Source of the DNA: Nitrososphaera sp.
GTDB lineage: Archaea > Thermoproteota > Nitrososphaeria > Nitrososphaerales > Nitrososphaeraceae
Reading direction: 5' to 3'
NCBI GenBank assembly: GCA_025935445.1
Contig: JAICVG010000023.1
Location: 1 to 9,635 of the forward strand
Length of the DNA stretch: 9,635 bases
Positions 1-7,150 of the stretch are shown here, one piece after another. Each line of letters starts with the position of its first letter. The first letter of the stretch is position 1. The position numbers and the translations under genes are program-made. The notes under the pieces are model-generated. The model searched no databases and was not told the DNA's origin. It worked only from the letters and a program-made list of their open reading frames with translations.

Positions 1-603
1 AGTAGCGTTTGCCTCAGCCATGTTAGAGATGTCTGTGAGGTCGAATGATGAACCTGTGGCATTTCCATAATCACTCAATACAACATTTACTAAGTCTGCT
101 AGAACCATTGCCCATGTTGTTACGTTATTCTGCTGCTCACTTTCAACTCTCGCTGTTACAGCCTCGGCCATGATATCGTTGAGCGACATAACTGCTTGGT
201 TTATGCTCTGTATTCTATCTTGCGGCATCTGTTCTGGAGATGTGGAAGCCAACGACGATGTTACATTTCCTACTAACTGCTCCAAGCCAGTTTCCAGACT
301 ATTTGCAATTCTGTTATTCCTCTCTCTAACCTCACCAAGGGTATTATTGTCGAGAAGACTCGAAGCTTTTTCGGCGTGGGCTTGGGCTAATGTTGCATTG
401 TTATTTTCGAGATTTATAGTTACCAACGCAGTCTCAGCTCTAATCTGATCCGTTAGGGAAAGGAACTCAGCACTTTCACTGGTTGAGAATGTGTGGGCAT
501 ATACCAAGTGGCTGACGGGGAATATAAAAGAGCCTGCTAGCACTAAAAACAATAGAGGGAATTTCATACTGTAAAGCATAAAAGGAATTTTTCTCATTCT
601 CAT
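1..603 (-). CDS. exported helical protein, 'HTF' family, paralogue of the gene at 1979-2827 (3' end outside window)
   Basis: Reading the minus strand, an open frame runs from an ATG at 603 to the window edge (201 codons, no stop), so the C-terminus is missing. The N-terminus is a signal peptide: MRMRK, a hydrophobic core, then V-Y-A and a predicted cut before His37 (HTFSTSESAEFL). The mature part is polar and predicted helical, with N-X-T sequons. It aligns with the protein at 1979-2827 from the first mature residue: HTF...ESA.FL, an internal His (LAQAHAEKA, His76) and a (T/R)ERN.R motif. A TATA-like box at 626-633 lies about 26 nt before the ATG at 603, favouring it over the in-frame ATG at 609; ATGs at 579 and 567 would shorten the signal peptide. 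I know of no established function. A role in binding copper through the N-terminal His is inference. The coding assignment itself is secure. Confidence 0.85.
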   Translation of the reverse strand, partial: MRMRKIPFMLYSMKFPLLFLVLAGSFIFPVSHLVYAHTFSTSESAEFLSLTDQIRAETALVTINLENNNATLAQAHAEKASSLLDNNTLGEVRERNNRIANSLETGLEQLVGNVTSSLASTSPEQMPQDRIQSINQAVMSLNDIMAEAVTARVESEQQNNVTTWAMVLADLVNVVLSDYGNATGSSFDLTDISNMAEANAT

Positions 604-625
604 GATCATCGGCGGTCAATAGCAG

Positions 626-633
626 TTTATAAT
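626..633 (-). promoter_or_regulatory. TATA-like box for the gene at 1-603
   Basis: The minus strand reads ATTATAAA, centred about 26 nt upstream of the ATG at 603. That spacing gives a leaderless transcript, as is common in archaea. Confidence 0.5.
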
Positions 634-847
634 GATTATAGTACAATAACCGAAGGTGGTAGATACCGCTCTTCTAAGTAAGTAACGCCAAAATTTAGTC
701 TGTTAGTCGTTTCACTGAGGATAAAAACCTCTCTTAGAGAATGAATAGCACCTGGCATAGATATCACTCTTGTTTATAGACAGGTTTTCTTTTATGGTAG
801 CAAGAATAAAAAAAGAAAGCTAGGCTACAAGCAGGTAAGAATTCGTG

Positions 848-860
848 GTGATTGAATCAC
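848..860. promoter_or_regulatory. 13-bp perfect palindrome upstream of the 894 promoter (candidate operator)
   Basis: GTGATT-G-AATCAC has two perfect 6-bp arms around one central base. It sits 3 bp upstream of the TATA-like box at 864-871, where archaeal activators or BRE-competing regulators often bind. No regulator is known; the role is inferred from position and symmetry only. Confidence 0.35.
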
Positions 861-863
861 AAC

Positions 864-871
864 TATTATTA
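864..871 (+). promoter_or_regulatory. TATA-like box for the gene at 894-1556
   Basis: TATTATTA is centred about 26 nt before the ATG at 894, consistent with a leaderless start. It is a weaker match to the archaeal TATA consensus than the other boxes in the window. Confidence 0.4.
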
Positions 872-893
872 ACATGGACTTGCCGAGCAAGGT

Positions 894-1556
894 ATGAAAA
901 AAGTAGCTGAACGCCTCTCGGCACTAGGAGTTCTTGTTTTTGCACTAGGAGCACTTACTTTTCTTTCTGCTCCAACAGCATCGCTGACTCCTGCAATAGC
1001 ACAGCAAACAACAACAAACGCTACATCGCCTGAAGTGGCGCCAGAAGGTGGAGCCGCTACAACTGAGGAACATACAGATACATTTACAGTCAGGGACTCC
1101 GTATTTGCATTACTTGCGGACCAGACAATTCCAGCGAGTGGTTTTATACATCTATATGACTCTACACCATACTCAATTACAAATGGTCATGTAGCTGCAA
1201 AAATTCCATGCGATGACGAATCAGCTCCTCTGCTCAACATATTAGTTGGAGTAGCTCCAGATCTAACGCCAGCCCCTCTAGAACTGGTTCCGCCTCTTTC
1301 GACTGCAGGTGAGCTATGTTTGTACCATGTTGATCTGCCACCACCTGCGCAAGCCAACGCAACCGCTGCCAACGCAACCGCTGCCAACGCTACTACCACA
1401 ATGATTACAGATATCGCAATTCAAAATCCAGGCGATGAAGACGTCACTCTGCCATCTACAAGTACTGTAGTTATCGGTGTTAACGAGATAATGAGGGGTG
1501 CTCATAGTCATGAAGGAGAAGAAGGGGGAGGACAAGCTCAAGCTGGCACCCCTTAA
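894..1556 (+). CDS. secreted protein of unknown function with NAT sequon repeats
   Basis: A 220-residue protein. Residues 1-36 are a signal peptide (MKKVAERLSALG, hydrophobic core, cut after A-I-A before Gln37). The mature region has a Thr/Ala/Glu-rich start, then a probably globular part (about 60-150) with two cysteines, Cys106 (IPCDDES) and Cys142 (ELCLYHVD), which could form a disulfide. An Ala-Asn linker follows with three NAT sequons (Asn155, 160, 165), plus one at Asn42, suggesting N-glycosylation. A second conserved-looking stretch (about 168-200, ITDIAIQNPGDEDV and VVIGVNEIM) precedes a His/Glu/Gly tail (GAHSHEGEE). There is no membrane segment or PEF anchor, so it is probably released or held by partners. 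It is a single-gene unit, divergent from the gene at 1-603. I do not recognise the family. The H-x-H of the tail might bind metal, but this is weak. Confidence 0.85.
   Translation: MKKVAERLSALGVLVFALGALTFLSAPTASLTPAIAQQTTTNATSPEVAPEGGAATTEEHTDTFTVRDSVFALLADQTIPASGFIHLYDSTPYSITNGHVAAKIPCDDESAPLLNILVGVAPDLTPAPLELVPPLSTAGELCLYHVDLPPPAQANATAANATAANATTTMITDIAIQNPGDEDVTLPSTSTVVIGVNEIMRGAHSHEGEEGGGQAQAGTP
1353..1397 (+). repeat. 15-bp tandem repeat encoding A-N-A-T-A units
   Basis: Two identical 15-bp units (1353-1367 and 1368-1382, GCCAACGCAACCGCT) are followed by a degenerate third (1383-1397, GCCAACGCTACTACC). Each encodes one N-X-T glycosylation sequon. The unit is a multiple of three, so copy-number change would keep the frame and alter the number of sequons. 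Confidence 0.9.
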
Positions 1557-1590
1557 GGAATAGGTATCTGCAATCAGCTGTGAAGCAAGA

Positions 1591-1611
1591 CAACTCTCTT
1601 CTTTTTTGTTT
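1591..1611 (+). terminator. T-rich terminator after the gene at 894-1556
   Basis: The plus strand reads CAACTCTCTTCTTTTTTGTTT about 35 nt after the stop. T-runs of this kind end transcripts in archaea without needing a hairpin. No stable stem is evident here. Confidence 0.5.
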
Positions 1612-1946
1612 GAACTTAAACTTCGGAATTCTAATAACTCTTTGATTGTTTTATGGCTTGACAGAATTCAGTTGAAATTCATTGCCAATAGGAATATTTT
1701 CGTTACTATCAATCTTCTAGTTCTTAAATTGATTCACACCTGCAATAGCTGCATTGTAAGTGCATTAGCAAGAGATATGCAACACTGATGATGTTTTTGC
1801 AGCGATTTTTCTACCTTAGATCAGGAAATACCGTCACATTATGTCAGTTTGCTCGATAATGAGATAACTCGAGCCGACGATAAGTTAACAGAACCACCTA
1901 GGGAGATGTCCTGAGGACTATTGATGCGCTTTTGGTGCTGTTATTG

Positions 1947-1960
1947 TTATTATTATTATT
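1947..1960. repeat. (TTA)n trinucleotide run
   Basis: Four TTA units plus TT, preceded by a related TTATTG. A similar run of five units lies at 7151-7165, also in a convergent intergenic region. It may help terminate plus-strand read-through. Confidence 0.8.
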
Positions 1961-1978
1961 TGCGTCGTTGCCTCATTC

Positions 1979-2827
1979 CTATTCTTCCTCTTCCTTCGCG
2001 CCAAAGGCAGAGAGATTAGGATGAATACTGCCCTCCACGATTGCTTGGATAGCATCATTTGACATCTTGTCGTCAATTGCTTTTCTCAGATTGGCAAACG
2101 CTGCATCCAATGCTGCAATTTCTGAGGATGAATTTGGCATAGCTTTTGGCTTCAAGTTATTGTACATGTCCTGCGCTGCAGCTGCAAGTCCTTGCGCTGT
2201 CTGGTAGGCTGGAAAGTTTACAATAGTTGCAGTTTCATTTGAGCCAGCTCCTTCAGACATGTTTGACATGTTGTCTTGCGATGTCGTATTGCTGCCCGTG
2301 ACGTTACTGCTGTTCTCTTCAGCCCCTGTAGCAATACCATAGTCTTCCATGGTTTCGTCTAATATAGCAACTACTGCCAATGCATTGACAGTTGCGTTTT
2401 CAAGTTCAGTCTTTTCTATTCTGACACTTGTAGCCTCTGCCAGGTCATTATCAAGTGAGGTGATGAGCTGAGCTACTTTAATAGCATCTGGATTAGTGGA
2501 ATTCGCTGCCGTCGTAATATTTGATATCAGAGCAGGAATGTCTGTTCCAAGCCTCTGATTTCTTTCAGTCATTTCCTTTGTATCATTTGTGTTCCAGAAT
2601 TCACCAATTTTATCAGAATGCCATGCGACTAGTGTCTGATTTGAAAGGTCACTTTGTATCAAATGTGCCTCAACTTTTAGTTCTTGAACTTTCGCTAGAA
2701 ATGCTGCACTCTCATTTCCTCCAAATGTATGTGCATATGCATTTCGTGACAATGCAAAGGTGGTTGTGCCGAGAATGAGCAAAGCGGATAAGCTCAGAGC
2801 AAGCGCTGTTCTTTTGTAATTCGTCAT
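1979..2827 (-). CDS. exported helical protein, 'HTF' family (intact paralogue)
   Basis: A 282-residue protein with a signal peptide (MTNYKRTALALSLS, hydrophobic core, A-Y-A at 30-32) whose predicted cut leaves His33 as the mature N-terminus (HTFGGNESAAFLAKV). It aligns with the partial gene at 1-603: HTF, ESA.FL, His70 in LVAWHSDKI, and TERNQR. Predicted structure is two mostly helical segments (about 36-165 and 205-275) joined by an Asn/Ser/Thr-rich linker (170-200) packed with N-X-S/T sequons; the tail is acidic (KEEEEE). There is no transmembrane anchor after the signal peptide, so it is secreted or held non-covalently in the envelope. The ATG at 2827 is supported by a TATA-like box about 27 nt upstream. 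No characterised homologue comes to mind. The mature N-terminal His plus one conserved internal His would suit a His-brace copper site, but this is inference. Confidence 0.9.
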   Translation of the reverse strand: MTNYKRTALALSLSALLILGTTTFALSRNAYAHTFGGNESAAFLAKVQELKVEAHLIQSDLSNQTLVAWHSDKIGEFWNTNDTKEMTERNQRLGTDIPALISNITTAANSTNPDAIKVAQLITSLDNDLAEATSVRIEKTELENATVNALAVVAILDETMEDYGIATGAEENSSNVTGSNTTSQDNMSNMSEGAGSNETATIVNFPAYQTAQGLAAAAQDMYNNLKPKAMPNSSSEIAALDAAFANLRKAIDDKMSNDAIQAIVEGSIHPNLSAFGAKEEEE

Positions 2828-3209
2828 AACGAACTAAAACGTGACGAGCATTATTTAACATTGTAGTACATAGACCGAATTCATTGTGGGATTTTCTAGT
2901 ATAATCCGCGAATGAACTACAAATTCTTTAGCCCTGCATCGCCATAGATTATTATCACCTGCAAAGCTGCCAAGTTCATTTCACCATGCGAGCGAAAGCC
3001 CAAAGCCACATGCATAACCAACTAACCATATAATTTTCATAGAGTATCGTATTATATCTTGTGGAGTAACTAAGGTTGATGCCACTACTACAACAACCAT
3101 ATATGCCGCTGAACAAGAACCGGTATATACTCTTCAATCTTTCATTTAGACCGGATTAAAGAAGTCTGAAATTTGTCTAGCATTAAGCGCTGGATGCCAA
3201 TGCAAAAGT
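2828..3209. other. intergenic region, no established gene
   Basis: It lies between two genes transcribed leftwards. It holds the promoter of the gene at 1979-2827. The only other candidate is a 26-codon plus-strand frame at 3079-3159 (MPLLQQPYMPLNKN start) with a TATA-like ATTATATC at 3051-3058, about 25 nt upstream, which may be chance in AT-rich DNA. No tRNA, repeat array or clear terminator for the gene at 3210-3950 is visible. Confidence 0.55.
2851..2858 (-). promoter_or_regulatory. TATA-like box for the gene at 1979-2827
   Basis: The minus strand reads TTAAATAA, centred about 27 nt before the ATG at 2827. This predicts a leaderless transcript. Confidence 0.55.
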
Positions 3210-3950
3210 CTAATATCTCTTTATTTTTTCTCCTTCTACTCTTTCTCTTCGAGATAAGGCGATGACGGCTATAGCAATACCTGCAACTCCTATACCCACA
3301 GATATCATCGCAAACATGTAAGCACCATCAGCCGATACTTTTATGCTCTGAGCGGATTGCGTCGCATTCTGAGCAGTCTGCTGGGCTTGATCTGCTGATG
3401 CCTTGGCATCGTCAACCTGTGTCGACAGATCCGTTATTGCATTGCTGACTTGATTTATAATTCCGCTTGTTACCTGACTATTTTCGGAGCCTGCTGTAGA
3501 GGGGAAGGTAAGTTCTTTTGGGTCTGACACGTCATCGAGAGGAACAGAGCCGTTTACATTTTGGCCATTGACTGTGCCCATAAGAAGGAGTTCATATTGA
3601 CCAATTTGTCCGGGTATCACCTCTGCTCCATAAAGTCCTTCTTGTTCTTGCGGCAACAAATCAATAGGCTTGGTTTCACCACCTTTTTTTATGGTTGCCT
3701 GAAGCTCTCCAACAGCATTAGGAATTGGCGTATTATCAGACGCATTTGAAACTCCTACTGTAACAGTATTCAGCTGACCTGCAAGCGGAGGCTCATTCGC
3801 CCAACCTACTTCAATAGCGATACTGCCAAAATTCATGGTTTGGTGGGCAAAAGCAGAGGGTACAACAATGTTGTTGCTACTGCTGACTACCAAAAGAGAT
3901 ATTGCAAGCATACCAGATAGCATCAAAACTCTCAAAAGAGTCCTTTTCAT
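3210..3950 (-). CDS. membrane-anchored exported protein with a YtkA/FixH-like beta domain, divergent partner of the CopC/CopD gene
   Basis: A 246-residue protein. The signal peptide (MKRTLLRVLML, hydrophobic core, A-F-A at 33-35) is predicted to be cut before His36 (HQTMNFGS). Residues about 40-150 form a beta-rich, Ig-like domain with a VGWANEPPLAGQ motif (48-59), followed by V.VGVSNA...PIPNAVGEL and G.Y.AEVIPGQIGQYELLL. I associate this pattern with secreted YtkA/FixH-like proteins encoded near CopC. Residues about 158-205 are Ala/Gln/Ser/Asp-rich with heptad character, a likely coiled-coil stalk. Residues 211-232 are a transmembrane helix, and RRERVEGEKIKRY is a basic cytoplasmic tail. It therefore stands out from the cell surface on a stalk. 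It is divergently transcribed from the CopC/CopD fusion with 107 bp between them, so a copper-related role is likely; the exact function is unknown. Confidence 0.9.
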   Translation of the reverse strand: MKRTLLRVLMLSGMLAISLLVVSSSNNIVVPSAFAHQTMNFGSIAIEVGWANEPPLAGQLNTVTVGVSNASDNTPIPNAVGELQATIKKGGETKPIDLLPQEQEGLYGAEVIPGQIGQYELLLMGTVNGQNVNGSVPLDDVSDPKELTFPSTAGSENSQVTSGIINQVSNAITDLSTQVDDAKASADQAQQTAQNATQSAQSIKVSADGAYMFAMISVGIGVAGIAIAVIALSRRERVEGEKIKRY

Positions 3951-3974
3951 TTAAAATAAAATGACCTCACAGTA

Positions 3975-3982
3975 CTTATAAT
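3975..3982 (-). promoter_or_regulatory. TATA-like box for the gene at 3210-3950
   Basis: The minus strand reads ATTATAAG, centred about 28 nt before the ATG at 3950, predicting a leaderless start. It lies in the 107-bp divergent region shared with the CopC/CopD gene, so both promoters could share a regulator. Confidence 0.55.
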
Positions 3983-4025
3983 CTTTGGGCATATTTCGGG
4001 CTTTGTACTAGAAAAGAAGCAAGAG

Positions 4026-4033
4026 TAAATAAA
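4026..4033 (+). promoter_or_regulatory. TATA-like box for the CopC/CopD fusion gene
   Basis: TAAATAAA is centred about 28 nt before the ATG at 4058. The spacing supports this start as leaderless. An ATG at 4047 is out of frame and soon stops. Confidence 0.55.
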
Positions 4034-4057
4034 GAGAAGAGCTAAGATGACACATAC

Positions 4058-7000
4058 ATGCAACTGAGGTACTGGCATTTTAGTTTAATTGTTATAGGAA
4101 TAGTTTTTGCTCTATTTGCTTCCAGTGTGCAAGACTCTTTTGCTCATCCTGTTTATGTTAAATCTACACCACAAGCCTTCCAGACAGTTTCTTCCTCACC
4201 TCCAGAAGTAAATGTTTTCTTTACCGAGCCAATCGAATTGAAATACAGTAAGATCTCAGTTATAGGTCCGGATGGAAATAGAGTAGATAAAGATGATCCG
4301 CATAATGTTGGTGGAGACACAGCATCGCTAGGAGTTAGCCTTCAACCCGGGAGTCCTGATGGCACCTACACTGTATCTACAAAGGTACTTTCTGCAGTTG
4401 ATGGGCACACCGTTGACAATGCATTTACTTTTGGAGTAGGATCAGGCACCATACTTAGTGGTCAGCCTGCTGAGCAGCAAACACAGAATTTGTTATCTCT
4501 GCCAGAGGTTGCTTCAAGATATCCCGGCATGATTGGAGTAGTCATGATTGTAGGCGGGGCCTTTGCGACCTTATGGCTATGGAAACCAATTGCCAGAGTG
4601 CCATGGCTTTATGACGCCGTTGCACAAAAGAAAATTGAAATAGATAAAGCCATGGTAAAGTTTGTTATTATTGGCGTTATACTGGTACTTGCATCGGGTG
4701 TAGCGATTATATTTGTGCAAGCCAATTCGGCGGGCAGCAGCATCCAAGATGCCATCGCAACGAAGTTTGGCAATGTCTGGCTCTCAAGAATGCTGCAGTC
4801 GGCAATCTTGGCTGCTATTGCTTTTTCAGTTTATCGAAAGGTCGTCAGGAAGAATATAAGTCCAGGAAGGTCTGAAACACTTGCGATACTGATCCTTGGA
4901 CTTGCCATACTTTTCACATCTAGTCTAATAGCCCATGCTGCGGCAACTAGCCAGACAAGTGCTATAGCACTAGACTTTTTCCATAATACTGCGGCTGCAA
5001 TATGGATAGGTGGCCTCATATTTCTCGGAATTATTGCAGCTCCAAGAATACTTGAAATCGCCGATGAAAAGATAAAGGCTACGGCAATTTCGCTTCTGAT
5101 TCCAAGATTTTCTATAATAGTAGTTGTAATACTTGGGGTCATAGCGATAACAGGCCCTCTTTTGTTGTATTCTATCGAAAGCGATCTTTCACTTGTCGTT
5201 GCATCGTTGTATGGTAAATTTCTCATCACAAAGCTGAGCCTTGCAGGGGTTATGCTTGGGATGGGAGCGTATTCGCAATTTGCAATACAAAAGAAGGCTG
5301 TGTCAGTGGTCAGTAGCGGCCAGGGTAGAGGAGGCACAAGTATGATTCAGACAAAGACGCCAAACCTTAAACACTTTGGAAAATTCCTCAAAGTAGAGGC
5401 TGCTGTTGGCATTGGCTTACTATTGATGGTAACCTTTATGGCAAACAGCTCCGTGCCATCGGGTCAATTTCCAGCATTTGAAAACCAAAGACAACTAGCA
5501 GTTGCCGGCGCTGGTGGTAGTGGTAGTAGTGGACAAGCGAATGCTACTTCTGGCCAAAGCTCTCCTGTAAAGACTGACTTTGTTCAGACTGTATACTTAG
5601 GCAATGATGAGGGGAAGATAAAGCTAGCAATAAGCCCCTTTGATGTTGGTCAAAACAACTTTAACATATCATTTATTGGAACAGATGGCAAGCCGGTTAG
5701 TAGCATTGAGTCTGCAACGATAAGGATGACTCAAACAGACAAAGCTATAGGACCAATTACAATAGATACAAAGAAGCAGTCAGATGGTGTTTTTGTTTCC
5801 AATGCCAGTTTTGGCGTAGCAGGTAAATGGGATGTCGTAATCGAAGGTGTAAATTCGCAAGGAAGTAACATGATTGCGTCCCTTGATGTGAATGTCAAAC
5901 CTCAGGTATCAAACCTTGACTTTACTATCCAGCAATACCAGACTCCAACTAACAGTATGCCTCTCTTTCCAGTATTTGATGGAGAGAGGCAATCTATATG
6001 GGTGGGTGATACGGTGCTTGGAAGCGGAAGGATATGGCAGCTAGATATTGCTACAGGCAACTATACTGCTCACAACATAAAGGGCGCAAACATTGTGACA
6101 CAAACGGTGCTTGCCCCTGACGGTAAGCTTTGGTACATTGACCCGCTGGCGGCGCGGCCAAACAGTACCCTTGGAGTTTATGATCCCGACACAGAATCAC
6201 TAAAGCAGTTTGTGATACCAATAGAAGGTATTGGGACCGGGATTACGATGGATAGTAGCGGAAACCTATGGGTACCCATTTCTCAGGCAAACAAAGTGGT
6301 AAAATTCATGCCTCAAACAGAGCAATTCGCGTCATACTACGTTCCAACAGCTCAGGCAGCGCCAGTGGGAATCATAACTGATAGTCAAGGCAACATCTGG
6401 TTTACAGAAGCTATTGGAAAAATTGCAAAAATAGATGTCAACAGTGGTAACATAACTGAATATGAACCAAAAAGCGGGCAGCAAGCACTTGCCGAGCCAA
6501 CAGCAATATTTGAGGATCCGAACAATCCTGGAACACTTTACATTTCAGAGCATCCTACCCATACTGTGACTGCTTTTAACACACTCCTCGGCACTTTCCA
6601 CAAGTATCCGTTACCTGATGATGCCGGCTTACCCTTTGGTCTTGCCATGGACAACTATGGCAATCTATGGGTCGCAGAGCACACAATCGACAAGATAGCA
6701 GTGTTAGATCCAAGAACAGGGGCAAGTAAAGAGGCGAATATCCCAATTACAGGGTCCTTCATACAGTGGATAACTTCAGATAACAATGGTAGGATCTGGT
6801 TTGCAGCCCAGCAGGGCAAAGGACTTGGCAGCATTACCACAACTGCAAAGCCTCCCTCATCTCTCTCTACTTTAGGTAATGGCAGTGGGGGAGGAGGAGG
6901 AGCGGAACAACAGCTGTCGAATGCATCAACAACAGCGGGCGGAGTTCCACAACTCGGATTTTCATTTGCATCTGGGGCTGGGCCGGGTATAGCAGCTGGC

Positions 7001-7084
7001 ATAGTTATGAGTGCGATTTTCTATGCCAAGTCTTCAATTGACCTAAAGCGCAATATGCGGGCTGCATTAAGACAAAAGAGCTAG
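4058..7084 (+). CDS. CopC-CopD-Ig-like-seven-bladed propeller fusion, copper handling membrane protein
   Basis: A 1008-residue protein. Residues 1-29 are a signal peptide (S-F-A cut) leaving His30 as the first mature residue. Residues 30-130 are CopC: HPVYVKSTP start, FTEPIE, and SAVDGHTVDNAFTFGVG carrying Asp115 and His117. His30, Asp115 and His117 are the expected Cu(II) ligands. Residues about 157-462 hold eight likely membrane helices of CopD, with His293 and the H-N-T-A-A-A-I-W-I-G-G motif (309-319). After a Gly/Ser linker (484-500) comes a beta-rich Ig-like domain (505-615). Then seven repeats of the D..G.(I/L)W type at about 641, 687, 732, 775, 820, 865 and 908 (spacing near 45) form a seven-bladed propeller like Vgb/NHL proteins. 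A Gly-rich linker and a C-terminal membrane helix (about 970-990) with a basic tail end the protein. CopC binds copper outside the cell and CopD probably moves it across the membrane; the propeller's role is unknown. Domain calls are firm, direction of transport is not. Confidence 0.93.
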   Translation: MQLRYWHFSLIVIGIVFALFASSVQDSFAHPVYVKSTPQAFQTVSSSPPEVNVFFTEPIELKYSKISVIGPDGNRVDKDDPHNVGGDTASLGVSLQPGSPDGTYTVSTKVLSAVDGHTVDNAFTFGVGSGTILSGQPAEQQTQNLLSLPEVASRYPGMIGVVMIVGGAFATLWLWKPIARVPWLYDAVAQKKIEIDKAMVKFVIIGVILVLASGVAIIFVQANSAGSSIQDAIATKFGNVWLSRMLQSAILAAIAFSVYRKVVRKNISPGRSETLAILILGLAILFTSSLIAHAAATSQTSAIALDFFHNTAAAIWIGGLIFLGIIAAPRILEIADEKIKATAISLLIPRFSIIVVVILGVIAITGPLLLYSIESDLSLVVASLYGKFLITKLSLAGVMLGMGAYSQFAIQKKAVSVVSSGQGRGGTSMIQTKTPNLKHFGKFLKVEAAVGIGLLLMVTFMANSSVPSGQFPAFENQRQLAVAGAGGSGSSGQANATSGQSSPVKTDFVQTVYLGNDEGKIKLAISPFDVGQNNFNISFIGTDGKPVSSIESATIRMTQTDKAIGPITIDTKKQSDGVFVSNASFGVAGKWDVVIEGVNSQGSNMIASLDVNVKPQVSNLDFTIQQYQTPTNSMPLFPVFDGERQSIWVGDTVLGSGRIWQLDIATGNYTAHNIKGANIVTQTVLAPDGKLWYIDPLAARPNSTLGVYDPDTESLKQFVIPIEGIGTGITMDSSGNLWVPISQANKVVKFMPQTEQFASYYVPTAQAAPVGIITDSQGNIWFTEAIGKIAKIDVNSGNITEYEPKSGQQALAEPTAIFEDPNNPGTLYISEHPTHTVTAFNTLLGTFHKYPLPDDAGLPFGLAMDNYGNLWVAEHTIDKIAVLDPRTGASKEANIPITGSFIQWITSDNNGRIWFAAQQGKGLGSITTTAKPPSSLSTLGNGSGGGGGAEQQLSNASTTAGGVPQLGFSFASGAGPGIAAGIVMSAIFYAKSSIDLKRNMRAALRQKS

Positions 7085-7150
7085 TAAACATATAAACAAA
7101 TTCTTTGTAAAATTACCCACCATCTCGTTATGATATTGCAACAGTGAGGG

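Larger units (their letters stand above)
1557..1978. other. intergenic region without a convincing gene
   Basis: It lies between the convergent ends of the genes at 894-1556 and 1979-2827. It holds the T-rich terminator, an 11-bp palindrome GTCCT-G-AGGAC (1908-1918), and a (TTA)n run (1947-1960). An open frame at 1606-1788 begins with TTG inside the T-tract and has a skewed Leu/Ile/Asn composition, so it is not accepted. I see no tRNA or recognisable ncRNA. Confidence 0.6.

Noticed and set aside
170..448. Plus-strand open frame of 92 codons
   Set aside because: It is the antisense shadow of the exported protein gene at 1-603, whose frame shows a signal peptide and paralogue similarity.
717..740. 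Small hairpins GAGG/CCTC and TCTCT-T-AGAGA between the divergent genes at 603 and 894
   Set aside because: The stems are only 4-5 bp, there is no T-tract after them, and neither reaches a promoter; no ncRNA call is justified.
1187..1541. Two minus-strand open frames inside the gene at 894-1556
   Set aside because: They are antisense shadows; the low-complexity ALAAVALA and GSGCVGSGCVG strings merely reflect the 15-bp repeat read backwards.
1606..1788. Plus-strand open frame of 60 codons
   Set aside because: It starts with TTG inside a T-rich terminator, has a skewed Leu/Ile/Asn composition typical of AT-rich noncoding DNA, and shows no motif.
1908..1918. GTCCT-G-AGGAC palindrome downstream of the gene at 1979-2827
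   Set aside because: Five-base arms with no T-run on either strand; too short for a terminator or operator call.
4831..5337. Minus-strand open frame of 168 codons inside the CopD region
   Set aside because: It overlaps the well-supported CopC/CopD coding sequence and resembles no family.
6655..7002. Minus-strand open frame of 115 codons inside the propeller region
   Set aside because: It is antisense to a clear propeller domain; its Pro-rich stretch is the Gly-rich linker read in reverse.
4058..7084. Calling the propeller a virginiamycin B lyase (antibiotic resistance)
   Set aside because: Only the repeat type matches; I cannot confirm the catalytic residues, and fusion to CopC/CopD argues against an antibiotic lyase role.
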